From the NCBI GenBank assembly GCA_038501785.1, contig JBAMJR010000184.1, positions 1 to 64,000 on the forward strand: 64,000 bases of DNA. The letters run 5' to 3'. Below the pieces are notes generated by a model, which saw nothing but the letters and a program-made list of their open reading frames with translations, made no database searches and had not been told where the DNA came from. Each line of letters begins with the position of its first letter. The first letter of the stretch is position 1. Position numbers and translations under genes: made by a program. The stretch is from Myoxocephalus aenaeus. Taxonomy: Eukaryota; Chordata; Actinopteri; Perciformes; Cottidae. Shown here piece after piece: positions 12,202-48,533 of this stretch.

Positions 12202-13036
12202 ATAAATGTCGCCTCGTTTCTAAACGTTGGCTTTAAAGAATCTTTTAATTTAAACCCATTCAAAGTCTCGTTATTGTTATCTGGCAGAAGTGAAAGCAAT
12301 CCACCGCTCATGTTCAAAATATACTTTAACAATCAAAATATACTTTAACAACCATTCTCAATATCAACATAATGCAGACGAGACTTTATTACAGTCAGGA
12401 TTCAGGGAGAGAGGTCGTTCCCAGAGAGGAGCTCCTGTTAAGAAGGAGGACTTCCTCTCTGCTGCATCGTGACCTATGACCACTTCCTGTGGACTTCCCC
12501 TCACCGCGAGCTCTCTGCTCGACAGAAAAGACTCTGAGGAGTGGAACCGGTTGGTGGATCTTCAAGACCTTCAAGTAAAGAGCCGTCACCACAGTTACGG
12601 TTAAATAACCCCGGAGAAGCAGGACAGCTGGCCGGGCCGTGATAAGAGCAGAGCGTCCGGACGCCTCGTCCTCTCTGTCGAGGACGCTGTGAAGACCGAA
12701 TGCGTCTCGGACCACCGGACGTTTGCCGTGAACGATGAGCTGTTGCGTTAGCCGACGTTCTCGTCGTTCTAAAAACAAAATGACACGACAGAAACACGAT
12801 ATGGTCCCAAAAAATAACACGTAGCGTCTCAACGGTGATGCAGAGGTAAGGGTGACGTGTCCCTTTGAGACGCGTGAAGCTAAAGGATCTTTCTAGATGG
12901 GATCAACCAATCAGCAAGCGGACGTGACGACCCGTCTGGATTTAAGAAACAAAGAAAAAACATCACCTTAAAACATGAAAAACAGGATGAACTGAATATG
13001 ACAGCAAGCCTCATCTGCAGACCCCTCCTCCTCCTC
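10546..13036. other. Region downstream of nt5c2, with a dispersed repeat
   Basis: No supported coding exon. 11261-11450 matches 57721-57895 (see the finding). A TTTATT at 12385-12390 reads AATAAA on the minus strand, about 650 bp after the nt5c2 stop, so it is a candidate polyadenylation signal. A short (TG)n(TA)n lies at 12167-12200, and 11941-11983 is a tandem TAGCTAAC-type repeat. Confidence 0.4.
12385..12390 (-). promoter_or_regulatory. Candidate nt5c2 polyadenylation signal
   Basis: AATAAA on the minus strand, about 650 bases after the nt5c2 stop codon. Others exist further on (for example near 11611), so the real site is uncertain. Confidence 0.3.
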
Positions 13037-36317
<23,281 letters not shown>

Positions 36318-36353
36318 CGTGGACCGTGAGAAGAGTTTCTGTTGAACCCAGAA

Positions 36354-36397
<44 letters not shown>
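36354..36397. repeat. (CA)n upstream of the nt5c2 start exon
   Basis: Reads (TG)n on the nt5c2 strand, then TTCTGGGTTCAACAG, the likely acceptor of the exon holding the start codon (exon base 36338). The initiator exon is thus bracketed by two dinucleotide repeats. Confidence 0.85.
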
Positions 36398-36399
<2 letters not shown>

Positions 36400-36680
36400 T
36401 CAGCTGAACCCAGTATAGATCCATTCTACCCAGTCTGCTCCTGATAGGCCGACCAAAACCAACTGGGCGGCATGACGGGGCGATGCTAACACGGTGGTTT
36501 ACCGGACACCTTCAGCTCAACCTTCAACTACTAGCTAACGTTAACCACGTTGGAAACCCTACATTTTAAAATAGAGGCGATTATCTTCCATCCAAACCGA
36601 TGCAGAACTAAGAGTTTGATGACACTAGATATTTTATTGTCATTATTATTAGTTGAATCAACTGAAAACATTACTAACAC

Positions 36681-36719
<39 letters not shown>

Positions 36720-36721
<2 letters not shown>

Positions 36722-39700
36722 ATCCATCCATTTTCGGCCGCTTATCCGGGGTTGGGTCGCGGTGGCAGCAGGTTCAGCAGGCCGACCCAGGCTTCCCTCT
36801 CACCCGCAACACTTTCCAGCTCATCCTGGGGGACCCCGAGGCGTTCCAAGGCCAGCCGGGAGATATAATCCCTCCAGCGTGTCCTCGGTCTTCCCCGGGG
36901 TCTCCTACCAGTTGGACGTGCCTGGAAAACCTCTAATGGGAGGCGTCCAGGAGGCATCCTGACTAGATGCTGAACCACCTCAGCTGACTCCTTTCGATAC
37001 GAAGGAGCAGCGACTCGACTCCAAGCTCCCTCCTGATGTCCGAGCTCCTTACTCTATCTCTAAGGCTGAGCCCGGCCACCCTACGGAGGAAGCTCATTTC
37101 GGCCGCTTGTATCCGAGACCTCGTTCTTTCGGTCACGACCCAGAGTTCGTGACCATAGGTGAGGGTTGGAACGTAGACCGACCAGTAAATGGAGAGCTTC
37201 GCCTTCCGGCTCAGCTCCTCTTCACCAAGACGGACCGGTACAGCGCCTGTTTTACTGCTGCAGCCGCACCGATCCGCCTGTCCATCTCCCGCTCCACCTT
37301 ACCCTCACTCGTGAACAAGACCCCGAGGTACTTGAACTCCTTCGCTTGGGGTAGGCAGTTTGTCCCCACCTGGAGGGAGCAGTCCACCGGTTTCCGGCAG
37401 AGCACCATGGCCTCAGATTTGGAGGTGCTAACTCTCATCTAGGGCTGCAACTAACGATTATTTTAATAATCGATTAATCGGTTGATAATTTTTCCGATTA
37501 ATCGATGAATCGGATAAAAAATAATAATCTAAAAAGCATTCATTTCCAACCCTTTATTCCCAAACAGAAGTGACAGTGCAAAACATCTTCAGAAAGCACA
37601 AACAGGTTGCTCCTTGAACATCTCTGAGCTGTTAATTAAAAAAATAAAAAATAAAATGAACTAACACTAAAAACATACACATGTATGCTTTACATCTGCC
37701 AAATGTGAGCCATGTTTACTGTAATGATCTCCTTGGAGCAGAGGCTGCATTTACATACCTGCTTTATCAATATGTATGAAACACTGGACAGAGGGAAGCT
37801 GTAATGCTGCATATAGAGCTTCCTCTTCCTTAAAGTATTTCATTCTGGGTCTCTTATGACCACGACGTCACGTTGTTGGCTAAGCCCAACTACGTGATTT
37901 GATTCATTCTACTTTGAGTAAAAATAAATAAAAACCTGCAGCCAGATCCTCCGGTGTGCCGGTTTAATGTTAACGGGTGACTGGTGACCTGAACCAGACC
38001 GGGGGGTTACGGCATGTTTCATCACGTTACGTTATTTACAAGCAAGACTGAACTGTAACGGAACATAAAGTAACTTTAACGACAATACACAACCCAAACA
38101 CGTTAGCTAACGTGATAGCAAGCTGACTAGCTTCCATTAAAAACAAGTTTGAGGGAAATGAAGCCGTTGTAGACATCTTAACGCTGATTGGCCAAGACTC
38201 GACACAACAAAGATGTTCCATCTTTGCGAAGATGACGACCTCGCCTTTTCTCAGAAACGCTGGCGGTCAGTTGTTCCGCTCTTTTTTTTTTCCTCCGCTA
38301 CTTATTGACTGGCGTAATAATCGCGCGACACAACGAATCGATAATGAAATTCGTTGCCAACACTTTTGATAATCGATTTTTATCGATTCGTTGTTGCAGC
38401 CCTACTCTCATCCCTGCCGCTTCACACTCGGCTGCAAAACGCCCCAGTGAATGCTGGAGGTCACGGTCCGAGGAGGCAAACAGAACCACATCATCCGCGA
38501 ACAGCAGAGAGGCGATCCCGAGACTCCCGAACCGGATCTTCTCCGCCCCCTGGCTGCGCCTAGATATCCTGTCCATGAAGGTCACGAACAGGACCGGTGA
38601 TAAAGGGCAGCCCTGGCGGAGGCCAACACCCACCGGGAACGTGTCTGACTTACTACCGAGGATACGAACACAGCTCCTACTGCACTACAGAGACCGGATG
38701 GCCCGTGCCAACGGGTCCGGCACCCCATACTCCCGCAGCAACCCCCACAAAACCCCCCGAGGGACCCGGTCGAAAGCCTTCTCCAAGTCTACAAAGCACA
38801 TGTAGACTGGTTGGGCAAACTCCCAGGACCCCTCCAGTAGTCTTGCGAGGGTAAAGAGCTGGTCCACTGTAACACGGCCGGGACGGAATCCACACTGTTC
38901 GTCTTGAATCTGAGGGGACATGTTGGCCGGGTTTAGGAGTTCCTCAAAGTGCTCTTTCCACTGCCCGACGATGTCCACAGTCCGGGTCAGCAGTTCCCCC
39001 CCGCTGAGAACAGCCTGGGGTAGGCCCTGCTTTCCCTTCCTGAGCCACCAAATGGTTTGCCAGAACCTCGTTGAGGCCAACCGAAAGTCCTTCTCCATGG
39101 CCTCCCCGAGTTTTAGCATCCGCGACAACCACAGCTGCAGCCCTTCTGGCCTGCCGGTACCCGTCAGCTGCTTCAGGAGACCCCTGGGCCAACCAGGCCC
39201 GAAAGGCCTCCTTCTTCAGCTTGACGGCTTCCCTCACCCCCGGTGTCCACCACCGGGTTCTCGGGTTGCCGCCACGACAGGCACCAATGACCTTCTGACC
39301 ACAGCTCCTAGCGGCCGCATCCACAATAGAGGCTTTGAACATGGTCCATTCGGATTCCATGTCCCCAGCCTCCCTCGGGATGTGTGAGAAGCTCTTCCGG
39401 AGGTGGGAGTTGAGGACCTCCCGGACAGGATCCTCTACCAGACGTTCCCAGTTCACCCTCACTACACGTTTGGGCTTGCCAGGTCTTTCTAGCCGACTCC
39501 CCCGCCATCTGATCCAACTCACCACCAGATGGTGATCGTTGACAGCTCTGCTCCTCTCTTCACCCGAGTGTCCAAGACATACGGCCGCAGATCAGATGAT
39601 ACGATTACAAAGTCGATCATTGATCTCCGGCCTAAGGTGCTCTGGTACCAAGTACACTTATGAGCCACCTTATGCTCGAACATGGTGTTCATTATGGACA

Positions 39701-40320
39701 AACCGTGGCTAGCACAGAAGTCCAACAACAAAACCCTGTTCGGGTTCAGATCAGGCAAGCCGTTCCTCCCAATCACGCCCCGCCAGGTTTCTCTGTCATT
39801 GCCCACGTGAGCGTTGAAGTCTCCCAGGAGAACTATGGAGTCAGCAGGCGGGGCCCTTTCCAGGACCCCTCCCACCGACTCCAAGAAGGCCGGATACTCT
39901 GAAATGCTGTTCGGTGCATAAGCACAGACAACAGTCAGAGCCTTACTCCCCGCAACCCGTAGGCGCAGGGAGGCGACCCTCTCGTTCTCCGGGGAAAACT
40001 CCAACATAGCAGCGCTCAGCCGGGGGCTCGATCCCCACTCCCGCCTGGCGCCTCTCACCCTGGGCAACTCCAGAAAAGGACAAAGTCCAACCCTTCTCCA
40101 GGAGCTTGGTTCCAGAGCCCGTGCTGTGCGTGGAGGTGAGCCCAACTATATCTAGCTGGTACCGCTCCACCTCCTGCACCAGCTCCGGCTCTTTCCCCGC
40201 TAGCGAGGTGACGTTCCACGTCCCTAAAGCTAGTCCATGCTGCCGGAGATCGGCTCGCCCAGGTCTCCTGCCTGGCCCGCCGCCCGGTCTGCATGTACTG
40301 AGCTGAGACACCACGGTACT
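36720..40320 (-). mobile_element. APE-type LINE (RTE/Rex-like), split by a hAT element
   Basis: The minus strand encodes, from 40314 down: LGTWNVTSLAGKEPELVQEV, endonuclease segments (IVLLGDFNAHVGND, TLGRRSMIDFVIVSSDLRPY), RT segments (DEQCGFRPGR, MCFVDLEKAFDRVPRG, RQGCPLSPVLF, SLLFADDVVLFASS) and the C-terminal KEFKYLGVLFTSEGKVERE and TGRRPRGRPRTRWRDYIS. There are several frameshifts, and about one RT domain portion is deleted between HFEELLNPANM and DEQCGF. The 3' tail is a short (GGAT)n run (36720-36730 on this strand CCATCCATCCA). A 965-bp hAT element interrupts it. Clade placement needs phylogeny. Confidence 0.85.
37440..38404. mobile_element. hAT-like element inside the LINE
   Basis: Ends TAGGGCTGCAACTAACGA and ...TTGTTGCAGCCCTA are inverted repeats, with AATCGATT-rich sub-terminal DNA on both sides. 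The exact 8-bp duplication CTCTCATC occurs at 37432-37439 and 38405-38412. The host LINE reading frame resumes on either side (GMRV is duplicated at the junction), so this insertion is younger than the LINE. No transposase was recognised. Confidence 0.92.
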
Positions 40321-40401
40321 AGAACACCGGTAGGGTTCTTCAGCGTCGGCTTTGATTAGTGTGTGTGTGTGTGTATAAATATATATTATAAAATACTTTG
40401 A

Positions 40402-40497
<96 letters not shown>

Positions 40498-40569
40498 CAC
40501 ACACACTAATCAAAGCCGACGCTGAAGAACCCTACCGGTGTTCTAGTACCGTGACGTCTCAGCTCAGTA
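40296..40569. repeat. Large inverted repeat at the LINE 5' end
   Basis: 40296-40382 (TACTGAGCTGAGAC ... CGGTACTAGAACACCGGTAG ... GCGTCGGCTTTGATTAGTG ... ATAAATATAT) is repeated inverted at about 40488-40569. Two mismatches plus a difference in (GT)n length were seen. The centre is (TG)n(TA)n. Confidence 0.92.
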
Positions 40570-41528
40570 TATAAACTAATCTCAGCTCAGTATATAAACT
40601 AATCTCAGCTCAGTATATAAACTAATCTCAGCTCAGTATATAAACTAATCTCAGCTCAATATATAAACTAATCTCAACACAAATATAAAAAACTAATCTC
40701 AGCTCAATATATAAACTAATCACAGCTCAGTATATAAACTAATCTCAGCTCAAATATATAAACTAATCTCAGCTCAAATATATAAACTAATCTCAGCTCA
40801 ATATATAAACTAATCTCAGCTCAGTATATAAACTAATCTCAGCTCAATATATAAACTAATCTCAGCTCAGTATATAAACTAATCTCAGCTCAGTATATAA
40901 ACTAATCTCATCTCAGTATATAAACTAATCTCAGCTCAGTATATAAACTAATCTCAGCTCAGTATATAAACTAATCTCAGCTCAGTATATAAACTAATCT
41001 CAGCTCAATATATAAACTAATCTCAGCTCAGTATATAAACTAATCTCAGCTCAGTATATAAACTAATCTCAGCTCAGTATATAAACTAATCTCAGCTCAG
41101 TATATAAACTAATCTCAGCTCAGTATATAAACTAATCTCAGCTCAATATATAAACTAATCTCAGCTCAGTATATAAACTAATCTCAGCTCAGTATATAAA
41201 CTAATCTCAGCTCAGTATATAAACTAATCTCAGCTCAGTATATAAACTAATCTCAGCTCAGTATATAAACTAATCTCAGCTCAGTATATAAACTAATCTC
41301 AGCTCAGTATATAAACTAATCTCAGCTCAGTATATAAACTAATCTCAGCTCAGTATATAAACTAATCTCAGCTCAGTATATAAACTAATCTCAGCTCAAT
41401 ATATAAACTAATCTCAGCTCAGTATATAAACTAATCTCAGCTCAATATATAAACTAATCTCAGCTCAATATATAAACTAATCTCAGCTCAGTATGTAAAC
41501 TAATCTCAGCTCAATATATAAACTCAGT
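40555..41528. repeat. 23-bp minisatellite starting in the inverted-repeat arm
   Basis: About 42 copies of a 23-bp unit CTCAGCTCAGTATATA + AACTAAT, with an AATATA variant. The first unit overlaps the outer end of the inverted-repeat arm (GTCTCAGCTCAGTA at 40556-40569). Confidence 0.95.
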
Positions 41529-41539
41529 AGTTAAACTGA

Positions 41540-41589
<50 letters not shown>

Positions 41590-42060
41590 ACTCGGGAGTT
41601 AAACTTAGCTCCTCGTCCTCTAAGGCAGTGTAACTTGAGTCTCTCTGTTGTGTTCTCCATCTTCTCCTCAGACAGCTGGACCGTTAGCTCTGGTTAGCTG
41701 AGCATGCTAATCACTTTATTACTTTATCACTTTATTACTTTATTAACTGTCAGCGTCACGGAGCTGTAGCCGCTCTCCATTTGAATAAAGACATCGGTAC
41801 GTGTGGACAAGAGGACGACGACCCCAGCGCTACTCACGTTATGGTTCACTGCTTCTTCTTCTTCTTCTTCTTCTTCTTTTCATCTTCTTCTTCTGCTTCT
41901 GCTTCTTCTTCGCGGGCTGAATTGGCAGCCTGGCGGAGCTTTATCGCCACCAACTGTAGAGCTACAGGATCTACTTCAGGCTTCAGAAGACAGTTTTCCA
42001 TGAGGGAAGATTGTTTTGAGGTCCATATTATCATAACCGTCTCACGTTTACATATTTAGG
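41529..42060. other. Upstream region of nt5c2, microsatellites only
   Basis: (TA)n at about 41539-41583 and (CTT)n at about 41851-41920. No exon is supported. The non-coding first exon and promoter of nt5c2 must lie somewhere between 36340 and about 50000, but nothing here identifies them. Confidence 0.4.
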
Positions 42061-42799
42061 ACCCACAGGTGACATGGTGAGTCTGCATTTGAGATGAATG
42101 GATGAATTTAGTTCAGTATGTCCCACGAATCTCTCCTTTTCCTTGTTTCTGTCTGAGTCCGTCCCTTTCATGGAGAAACGTGGTGACATAAACCTGCAAA
42201 TGCTTTTCTGCAATCAATTATGAAGAAAAAAAATGTATCGCTGAGTATGGTAACAATGGTGGAACAGCTGGTATTTAAACAATTTGACTAATAACCGCGT
42301 CGTTGATTCTGAATTCTTTAGTTATATCTGAAATAATAACATAAAAACGTTCCTTTCTGATTATGTTGACCTTTTTAGTCGAGTGTAAATCCTTATGGCT
42401 CTGCAGATTTGTCCAGTAATTGAGCACCAATTGATTTTTTTCTCAGAAAGAACGTCCACCTGAGGTTCTGACCCACAACACACATGTTCATGCTGGACTT
42501 GTGTCTCACCTTGTAGGGACGGACACGCATCCAAGTGCAATGCAACCACAAGCTCAACCTGACCCGAGGAAACTAGAGACAGATTATTTACATCCGTAGT
42601 CCTAACATCTACTCCCAACCTCCAAAGGGGTAAAACCTTCACTAAACCTCTCAAATGAAGCAGCTTTAATTCAAACCCTGAATCTATTTTGCACGAAGAA
42701 ACAACCTGTAATCATCCCAAACGTTGTGAATATCTGTTTACCTCGTCACTGCTGAGAGAGGAAACACGGAGGGAAACATTCTTGAACTTGTTTGGCAAC

Positions 42800-43230
42800 A
42801 AACTTATTTATTCTTATGTTTGTTTGTGTGTTTTATTCAGTCAATCATTACAATACAATACAATATTCTATATAATATACAAAACAAAGACTAAAAAGGT
42901 ATAGGTAGAAGCAAAAATGCTGATATATTCCTATACTAAATTATTATTATCAATTAAATCAGATAATTAATTCGAAATAAAGAAAAAATAAAATATATAT
43001 ACATATACATACATCTTCCATATACATACATTTCATTCACACTTGTAACCCTCAAAAATTGTTTTATAAATAATCCTTTTGAAAATGAGTTGACCGTTCT
43101 TACATTCATTTTAGCGTTGTTCCATAATTGAACTCCTACAATAGAAATACATCTTTTAATCCCTTTTTTAGCAATTAGGAATTTAAAATACTCGTCTTTT
43201 AGAACCACAAGGTGTGGAAAGATAAACAGA
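42800..43230 (-). mobile_element. LINE 3' fragment (copy 2)
   Basis: Matches 14640-15010. The minus strand reads IAKKGIKRCISIVGVQLWNN and FSKGLFIKQFLRV, the style of the RT C-terminus of L2/CR1/Rex-type LINEs, followed by AT-rich 3' untranslated sequence at lower coordinates. Confidence 0.65.
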
Positions 43231-44406
43231 AACGAGAGGACCTGGTTCTGCCGATAATGCATTATAAACACTTATCATGTTCTGCTTATAGGGTTCTATA
43301 ATCATGAATATTAAAACACATTATAAAGCAACTCATAAGGTCATAATACTTCATAATCGCTGTTCACTCACACTGACTTTATTGCAAGGCCATGTCTCTA
43401 ATGCATTAAAAACATGCTTTAAACATGATTATGATTATATTATGATCATATATGGTGTATTGTTATAATGCATTATGAGAATGTTAACGCATTCAGACTA
43501 TTGGAATTATAATACACTATGTACTATGTATCAAGTATGTGACCTTATGATAAAAAGCTTTAAAATATGTTTTTTAATTATGTTATGGTTATGAAGCGTT
43601 TTGAACGTTCATGACTTAAAACTACACGCATACAGTATGTTTATGATGCATATTAGACACGGGCATCATAAAAAGTGCTCCCCATGAGTCCGTCAGCTGT
43701 AATCAGGACACGTGCACAGTGTGCTCGTCTGCGTGGACGTTGTACTTATACATTATACATGTTTACAGTATTTTACAGAAGTACTGCCTCTGAAAACATC
43801 CGGCAGCGCGTTGGCCCCGGAGACGTCTGCCGACCGGCTGCATTCTCACCAGGAAGCCAGTGTGTGTTTTTATTTCTGCTGCGTTGATGCTTTGAGGGAC
43901 TTCAGAGGGAAAGTCGTCCATTTTCAAGTTGAATTTACTGCTGTTTGTCTGCTGTTAACCTTTTTAACCCCGGACAATTTAATGGCGAAAATTGAGAATG
44001 GTTTGCATTCAACTAAATACTGAATATCTCCTCAACCCCAAGGTCTATTTGAATAATTTAAAAAGCTATAATATACAGAAAACACTTGTGAATATAGATA
44101 ATAAGTGAATATGTGTTAGTGGTATATTATGTTTGATAGTACACAGAAAAGAAAAGAAAATATAATGGACTTTTATTGACTTTGACACCAGAGGGCCTAT
44201 TTGGACTGGTTGGGGTTGGGAGATCGACGAAGAGGTCGGACGAAGGGCTGACTCTGGGGTTAAGGTTAAATGTAAAGTGGCGGATAAGACAACACGAGGG
44301 TTAGAGCAGTCTCCTGCTGCTCATCCCTCAGTTCCACACAGCTGGACGACCTCTAAGAGGTGCGGAGGCAGCACACGCTTCATGGTGGCACCGACAGTGT
44401 TATAAG
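43231..44406. other. Intergenic, nothing recognised
   Basis: AT-rich DNA followed by mixed-composition DNA. No exon, terminal repeat or RNA gene was recognised on either strand. Confidence 0.4.
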
Positions 44407-44480
44407 TCACTGATCCAGCATCTGCTGAGACAGCGTTTCATCCACGGTCTCCGCTGTCTCAGCAGATGCTGGATCAGTGA
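44407..44480. repeat. Perfect hairpin, 29-bp stem, 16-nt loop
   Basis: 44407-44435 (contains GATCCAGCATCTGCTGAGAC) is exactly complementary to 44452-44480. The loop is TTTCATCCACGGTCTC. No flanking duplication was noticed. Confidence 0.93.
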
Positions 44481-44891
44481 GTGTATACACTCTAACATAG
44501 AGGGAAGAAACACTTTTCACAGTAGTAACACTGCTTGTGGTATTAAACACAAGGTTTATGCTGGAAATCCAGAGGTGAAACAGTTTGTCAGAGGCGGAAG
44601 ATGTGAGGCGTCCCTGGACCCGTATCCTCGCTATCCTCCGATAAGACGGCGTGCTGTCGTAGGAGAACATCATTTAGACTCAAGGTTTAAAGAAGGGAGC
44701 TGGCAGCACTTTAACTTCTGAGATCATGGAGAGAGCAGCTGGGCACAAGGATGAAGAGAAACAGTGAAAATAATAAAAACATCCCTCGTGTCGATTGAAG
44801 AAGAGCAGACACATGATGAGTGAGGAATATTACAGCTGGGATGAAGGGGGCTGAGATGGAGGGAAAGGAGCAAGAACAGAAATACACATAT

Positions 44892-44942
<51 letters not shown>

Positions 44943-45820
44943 GCTCTTCACTTCACAGACGTTACTCTAAAAGGAATCAGAAATATATTCATTTATTTAA
45001 AAAAAAAACGATTTCAAAGATGAAATGAAGAACTGATCCTGCAAAATGCAATTAAATACGATGAAGAACATTTCAAAACATAAAAAAAAGATGCCAAGCA
45101 CATCAATCTGACAAGAGAAACGTGAGTCTGTGTGATTGAAGTCCAGCGGATTTAACCGTCACACGAGGAACGCTGGCTCAGGTCACCTGATATCAAACCT
45201 GCTCAAAAGCAATCTCATTTAATTAGATAATAATACAATAATAGTTTAATCACAGCTCAAGTAAAGGCTCACCGAAGGCCACTGACCCTTTGACTACAAC
45301 TCCATTGCCTTTGTGGACTCCTGATCCTTCTGTGAAGACGTTATGATGCATAACGTCTGTCGTCTCTTCAGGCTGACTGCACTGTTTTCACTGGATGTTT
45401 TACGTCATGTTCTGTGTGTATATTGTTTTGTCCTCTCTGGCGACCCCAGGGAGATTAGCGGCCGCCAAGGCGTCAGCTAGCGGGGATCCAGTAAATAGAC
45501 ACCACCAGCTCATCCGCATCACACCATCACCCCGACACACACGTGCAGCGTGAGCGTCCTCAGGGACGCCGCGGGGCCCGAGCAGCTGTTTGGCCTTCGG
45601 GCTGCTGATAGCGTCGTCTCTCCGCTCCTTATCACGGGAGGGAGGATGAACCAAAGGCCCGTCTCTGTGGAGACAATATTCTTTTCATGTCCCGCTCCCA
45701 GGCACACGCGTGGTGGCGCAGCGCCAACACGTCTTCGTTGTCTGAGAGGAGTGGAGACGCTGCGGGGGAATGTAAACAGTTCACAGATTACCGTCCCCGG
45801 TTGATTACTCACACAATGTT
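44481..45820. other. Intergenic; (TA)n and a LINE-tail fragment
   Basis: (TA)n at about 44887-44939. At about 45425-45495 the block GTCAGCTAGCGGGGATCCAG with a CTGGCGACCCCAGGG neighbour matches in inverted form the sequence near 58185-58245, a shared LINE 3' end. The GC-richer stretch 45490-45780 shows no supported exon. Confidence 0.45.
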
Positions 45821-46030
45821 ATGTGTTACAAACTTTCTTTATCACACCGTAGATTAGAAAATATTGTCAACACTCAAGAAAACTATTTCTGTAACGTTCT
45901 CTGCCGAATAAATCCGTCTCTGAACGAAACTGTATGTGAGAGCAGTCAGAGAGAAAACGGCCTGAAAGCACCGCGAGGTCTCCAAGATATACGGGAAAGG
46001 AGCACGACCTCCGAGCACGTCACGGGGAAC

Positions 46031-47544
46031 CAACATCACAACACTTACACTTACATCACAACACAACACTTACACTTACATCACAACACTTACACTTACA
46101 CTTACATCACAACACAACACTTACACTTACATCACAACACAACACTTACACTTACATCACAACACTTACACTTACATCACAACACAACACTTACACTTAC
46201 ATCACAACACTTACACTTACATCACAACACAACACTTACACTTACATCACAACACTTACACTTACATCACAACACAACACTTACACTTACATCACAACAC
46301 TTACACTTACACTTACATCACAACACAACACTTACACTTACATCACAACACTTACACTTACATCACAACACTTACACTTACACTTACATCACAACACAAC
46401 ACTTACACTTACATCACAACACAACACTTACACTTACATCACAACACTTACACTTACATCACAACACAACACTTACACTTACATCACAACACTTACACTT
46501 ACATCACAACACAACACTTACACTTACATCACAACACTTACACTTACATCACAACACAACACTTACATCACAACACTTACACTTACATCACAACACAACA
46601 CTTACACTTACATCACAACACTTACACTTACATCACAACACAACACTTACACTTACATCACAACACAACACTTAACACTTACATCACAACACTTACACTT
46701 ACATCACAACACAACACTTACACTTACATCACAACACTTACACTTACATCACAACACAACACTTACACTTACATCACAACACTTACACTTACATCACAAC
46801 ACAACACTTACATCACAACACTTACACTTACATCACAACACAACACTTACACTTACATCACAACACTTACACTTACATCACAACACAACACTTACACTTA
46901 CATCACAACACAACACTTAACACTTACATCACAACACTTACACTTACATCACAACACAACACTTACACTTACATCACAACACTTACACTTACATCACAAC
47001 ACAACACTTACACTTACATCACAACACTTACACTTACATCACAACACAACACTTACACTTACATCACAACACAACACTTACACTTACATCACAACACAAC
47101 ACTTAACACTTACATCACAACACAACACTTACACTTACATCACAACACAACACTTACACTTACATCACAACACAACACTTAACACTTACATCACAACACT
47201 TAACACTTACATCACAACACAACACTTAACACTTACATCACAACACTTACACTTACATCACAACACAACACTTACACTTACATCACAACACAACACTTAA
47301 CACTTACATCACAACACTTACACTTACATCACAACACAACACTTACACTTACATCACAACACAACACTTAACACTTACATCACAACACTTAACACTTACA
47401 TCACAACACAACACTTACACTTACATCACAACACTTACACTTACATCACAACACAACACTTACACTTACATCACAACACAACACTTAACACTTACATCAC
47501 AACACTTAACACTTACATCACAACACAACACTTACACTTACATC
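46031..47544. repeat. Minisatellite of CACTTACA / CATCACAACA blocks, left part
   Basis: Short modules (CACTTA, CACTTACAT, CACAACA) combine into higher-order units of about 45 bp; later copies gain a TTAACAC variant. The array is interrupted at 47545 by a hAT-like element and resumes at 50136. Confidence 0.95.
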
Positions 47545-48120
47545 CAGGGCCGGCTCTAGCCCTTTGGTTGCCCTAGGCGAGATTGAGTTTTGCGCCCCCC
47601 CACAGACACACACAATACTTTACATCACTGAAGAGCAGTGGTGTATAAAGTACCCAAAAGCCGTACTTGAGTAAAAGTAAAGATACCTTACTGGAAAATT
47701 ACTCCAGTAAAAGTAAAAGTCACCTATTAAAATACTACTTGAGTAAAAGTCTTAAAGTATCTGATATTTTCTGTACTTAAGTATCAAAAGTATTTTTCTG
47801 ATATAAAATGTACTTAAGTATTGAAAGTAAAAGTACAAGTACATGCTTTTAATAAAAAAGCAAAGGGTCAGAATTTTTAGAATTATGAAGTTTATTCTTT
47901 TAAGTGCTGTGGTCACCGTGACCAAGGACCAGGAGTTGTGTTGATACAATAACTGGGTTGACTGTGATCATCCATATATATTATGTTCAACATAATATAT
48001 TGTACCTAAGTATACTTTTGCATCTACTATGAACTTATCATCATAATTCTCCAAAAAGCAATATGACACTATGAAGGACTTGTAACAGTGTGGTTATAAG
48101 TATGCTCATTCCGCCCGCCG

Positions 48121-48248
48121 TGGGTCTCTTGGTACCGGTCTGTGGGTCTCTTGGTACCGGTCTGTGGGTCTCTTGGTACCGGTCTGTGGGTCTCTTGGTA
48201 CCGGTCTGTGGGTCTCTTGGTACCGGTCTGTGGGTCTCTTGGTACCGG
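48121..48248. repeat. 22-bp tandem repeat, about 6 copies
   Basis: Unit TGGGTCTCTTGGTACCGGTC + TG, nearly identical copies. It lies inside the hAT-like element 47636-49720. Confidence 0.95.
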
Positions 48249-48533
48249 GCCACAGAAAGAATGAATGAAACATTTCAATTAAATTAAAAAAAAATCAAGG
48301 CCGGAAAGATGTTTTATTGTGAAAAAAGACCGCATACATCCGTCTGTGGTAACCTCAGACGGAATCTCTTGACACATGTCAAGATGTTACGTTACTCTAA
48401 AAATGAAACGTAAGTCTGTTACAACTCTGTCGGTGATCTGGAAACCAAGGCAGAGTATCCTGAGATCGCCAAAAAAGCATGAAAACCTGCTTCCATTTCA
48501 ACATCCTGTCTTTGTGCAGCGCGTTATAAGTTA

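Noticed and set aside
41781..42059. Frames with poly-Phe/Ser or poly-Lys/Glu
   Set aside because: Created by (CTT)n; no exon features around them.
45821..46675. 284-codon Thr/His/Leu-rich frame
   Set aside because: Most of it is the CACTTACA/CATCACAACA array.
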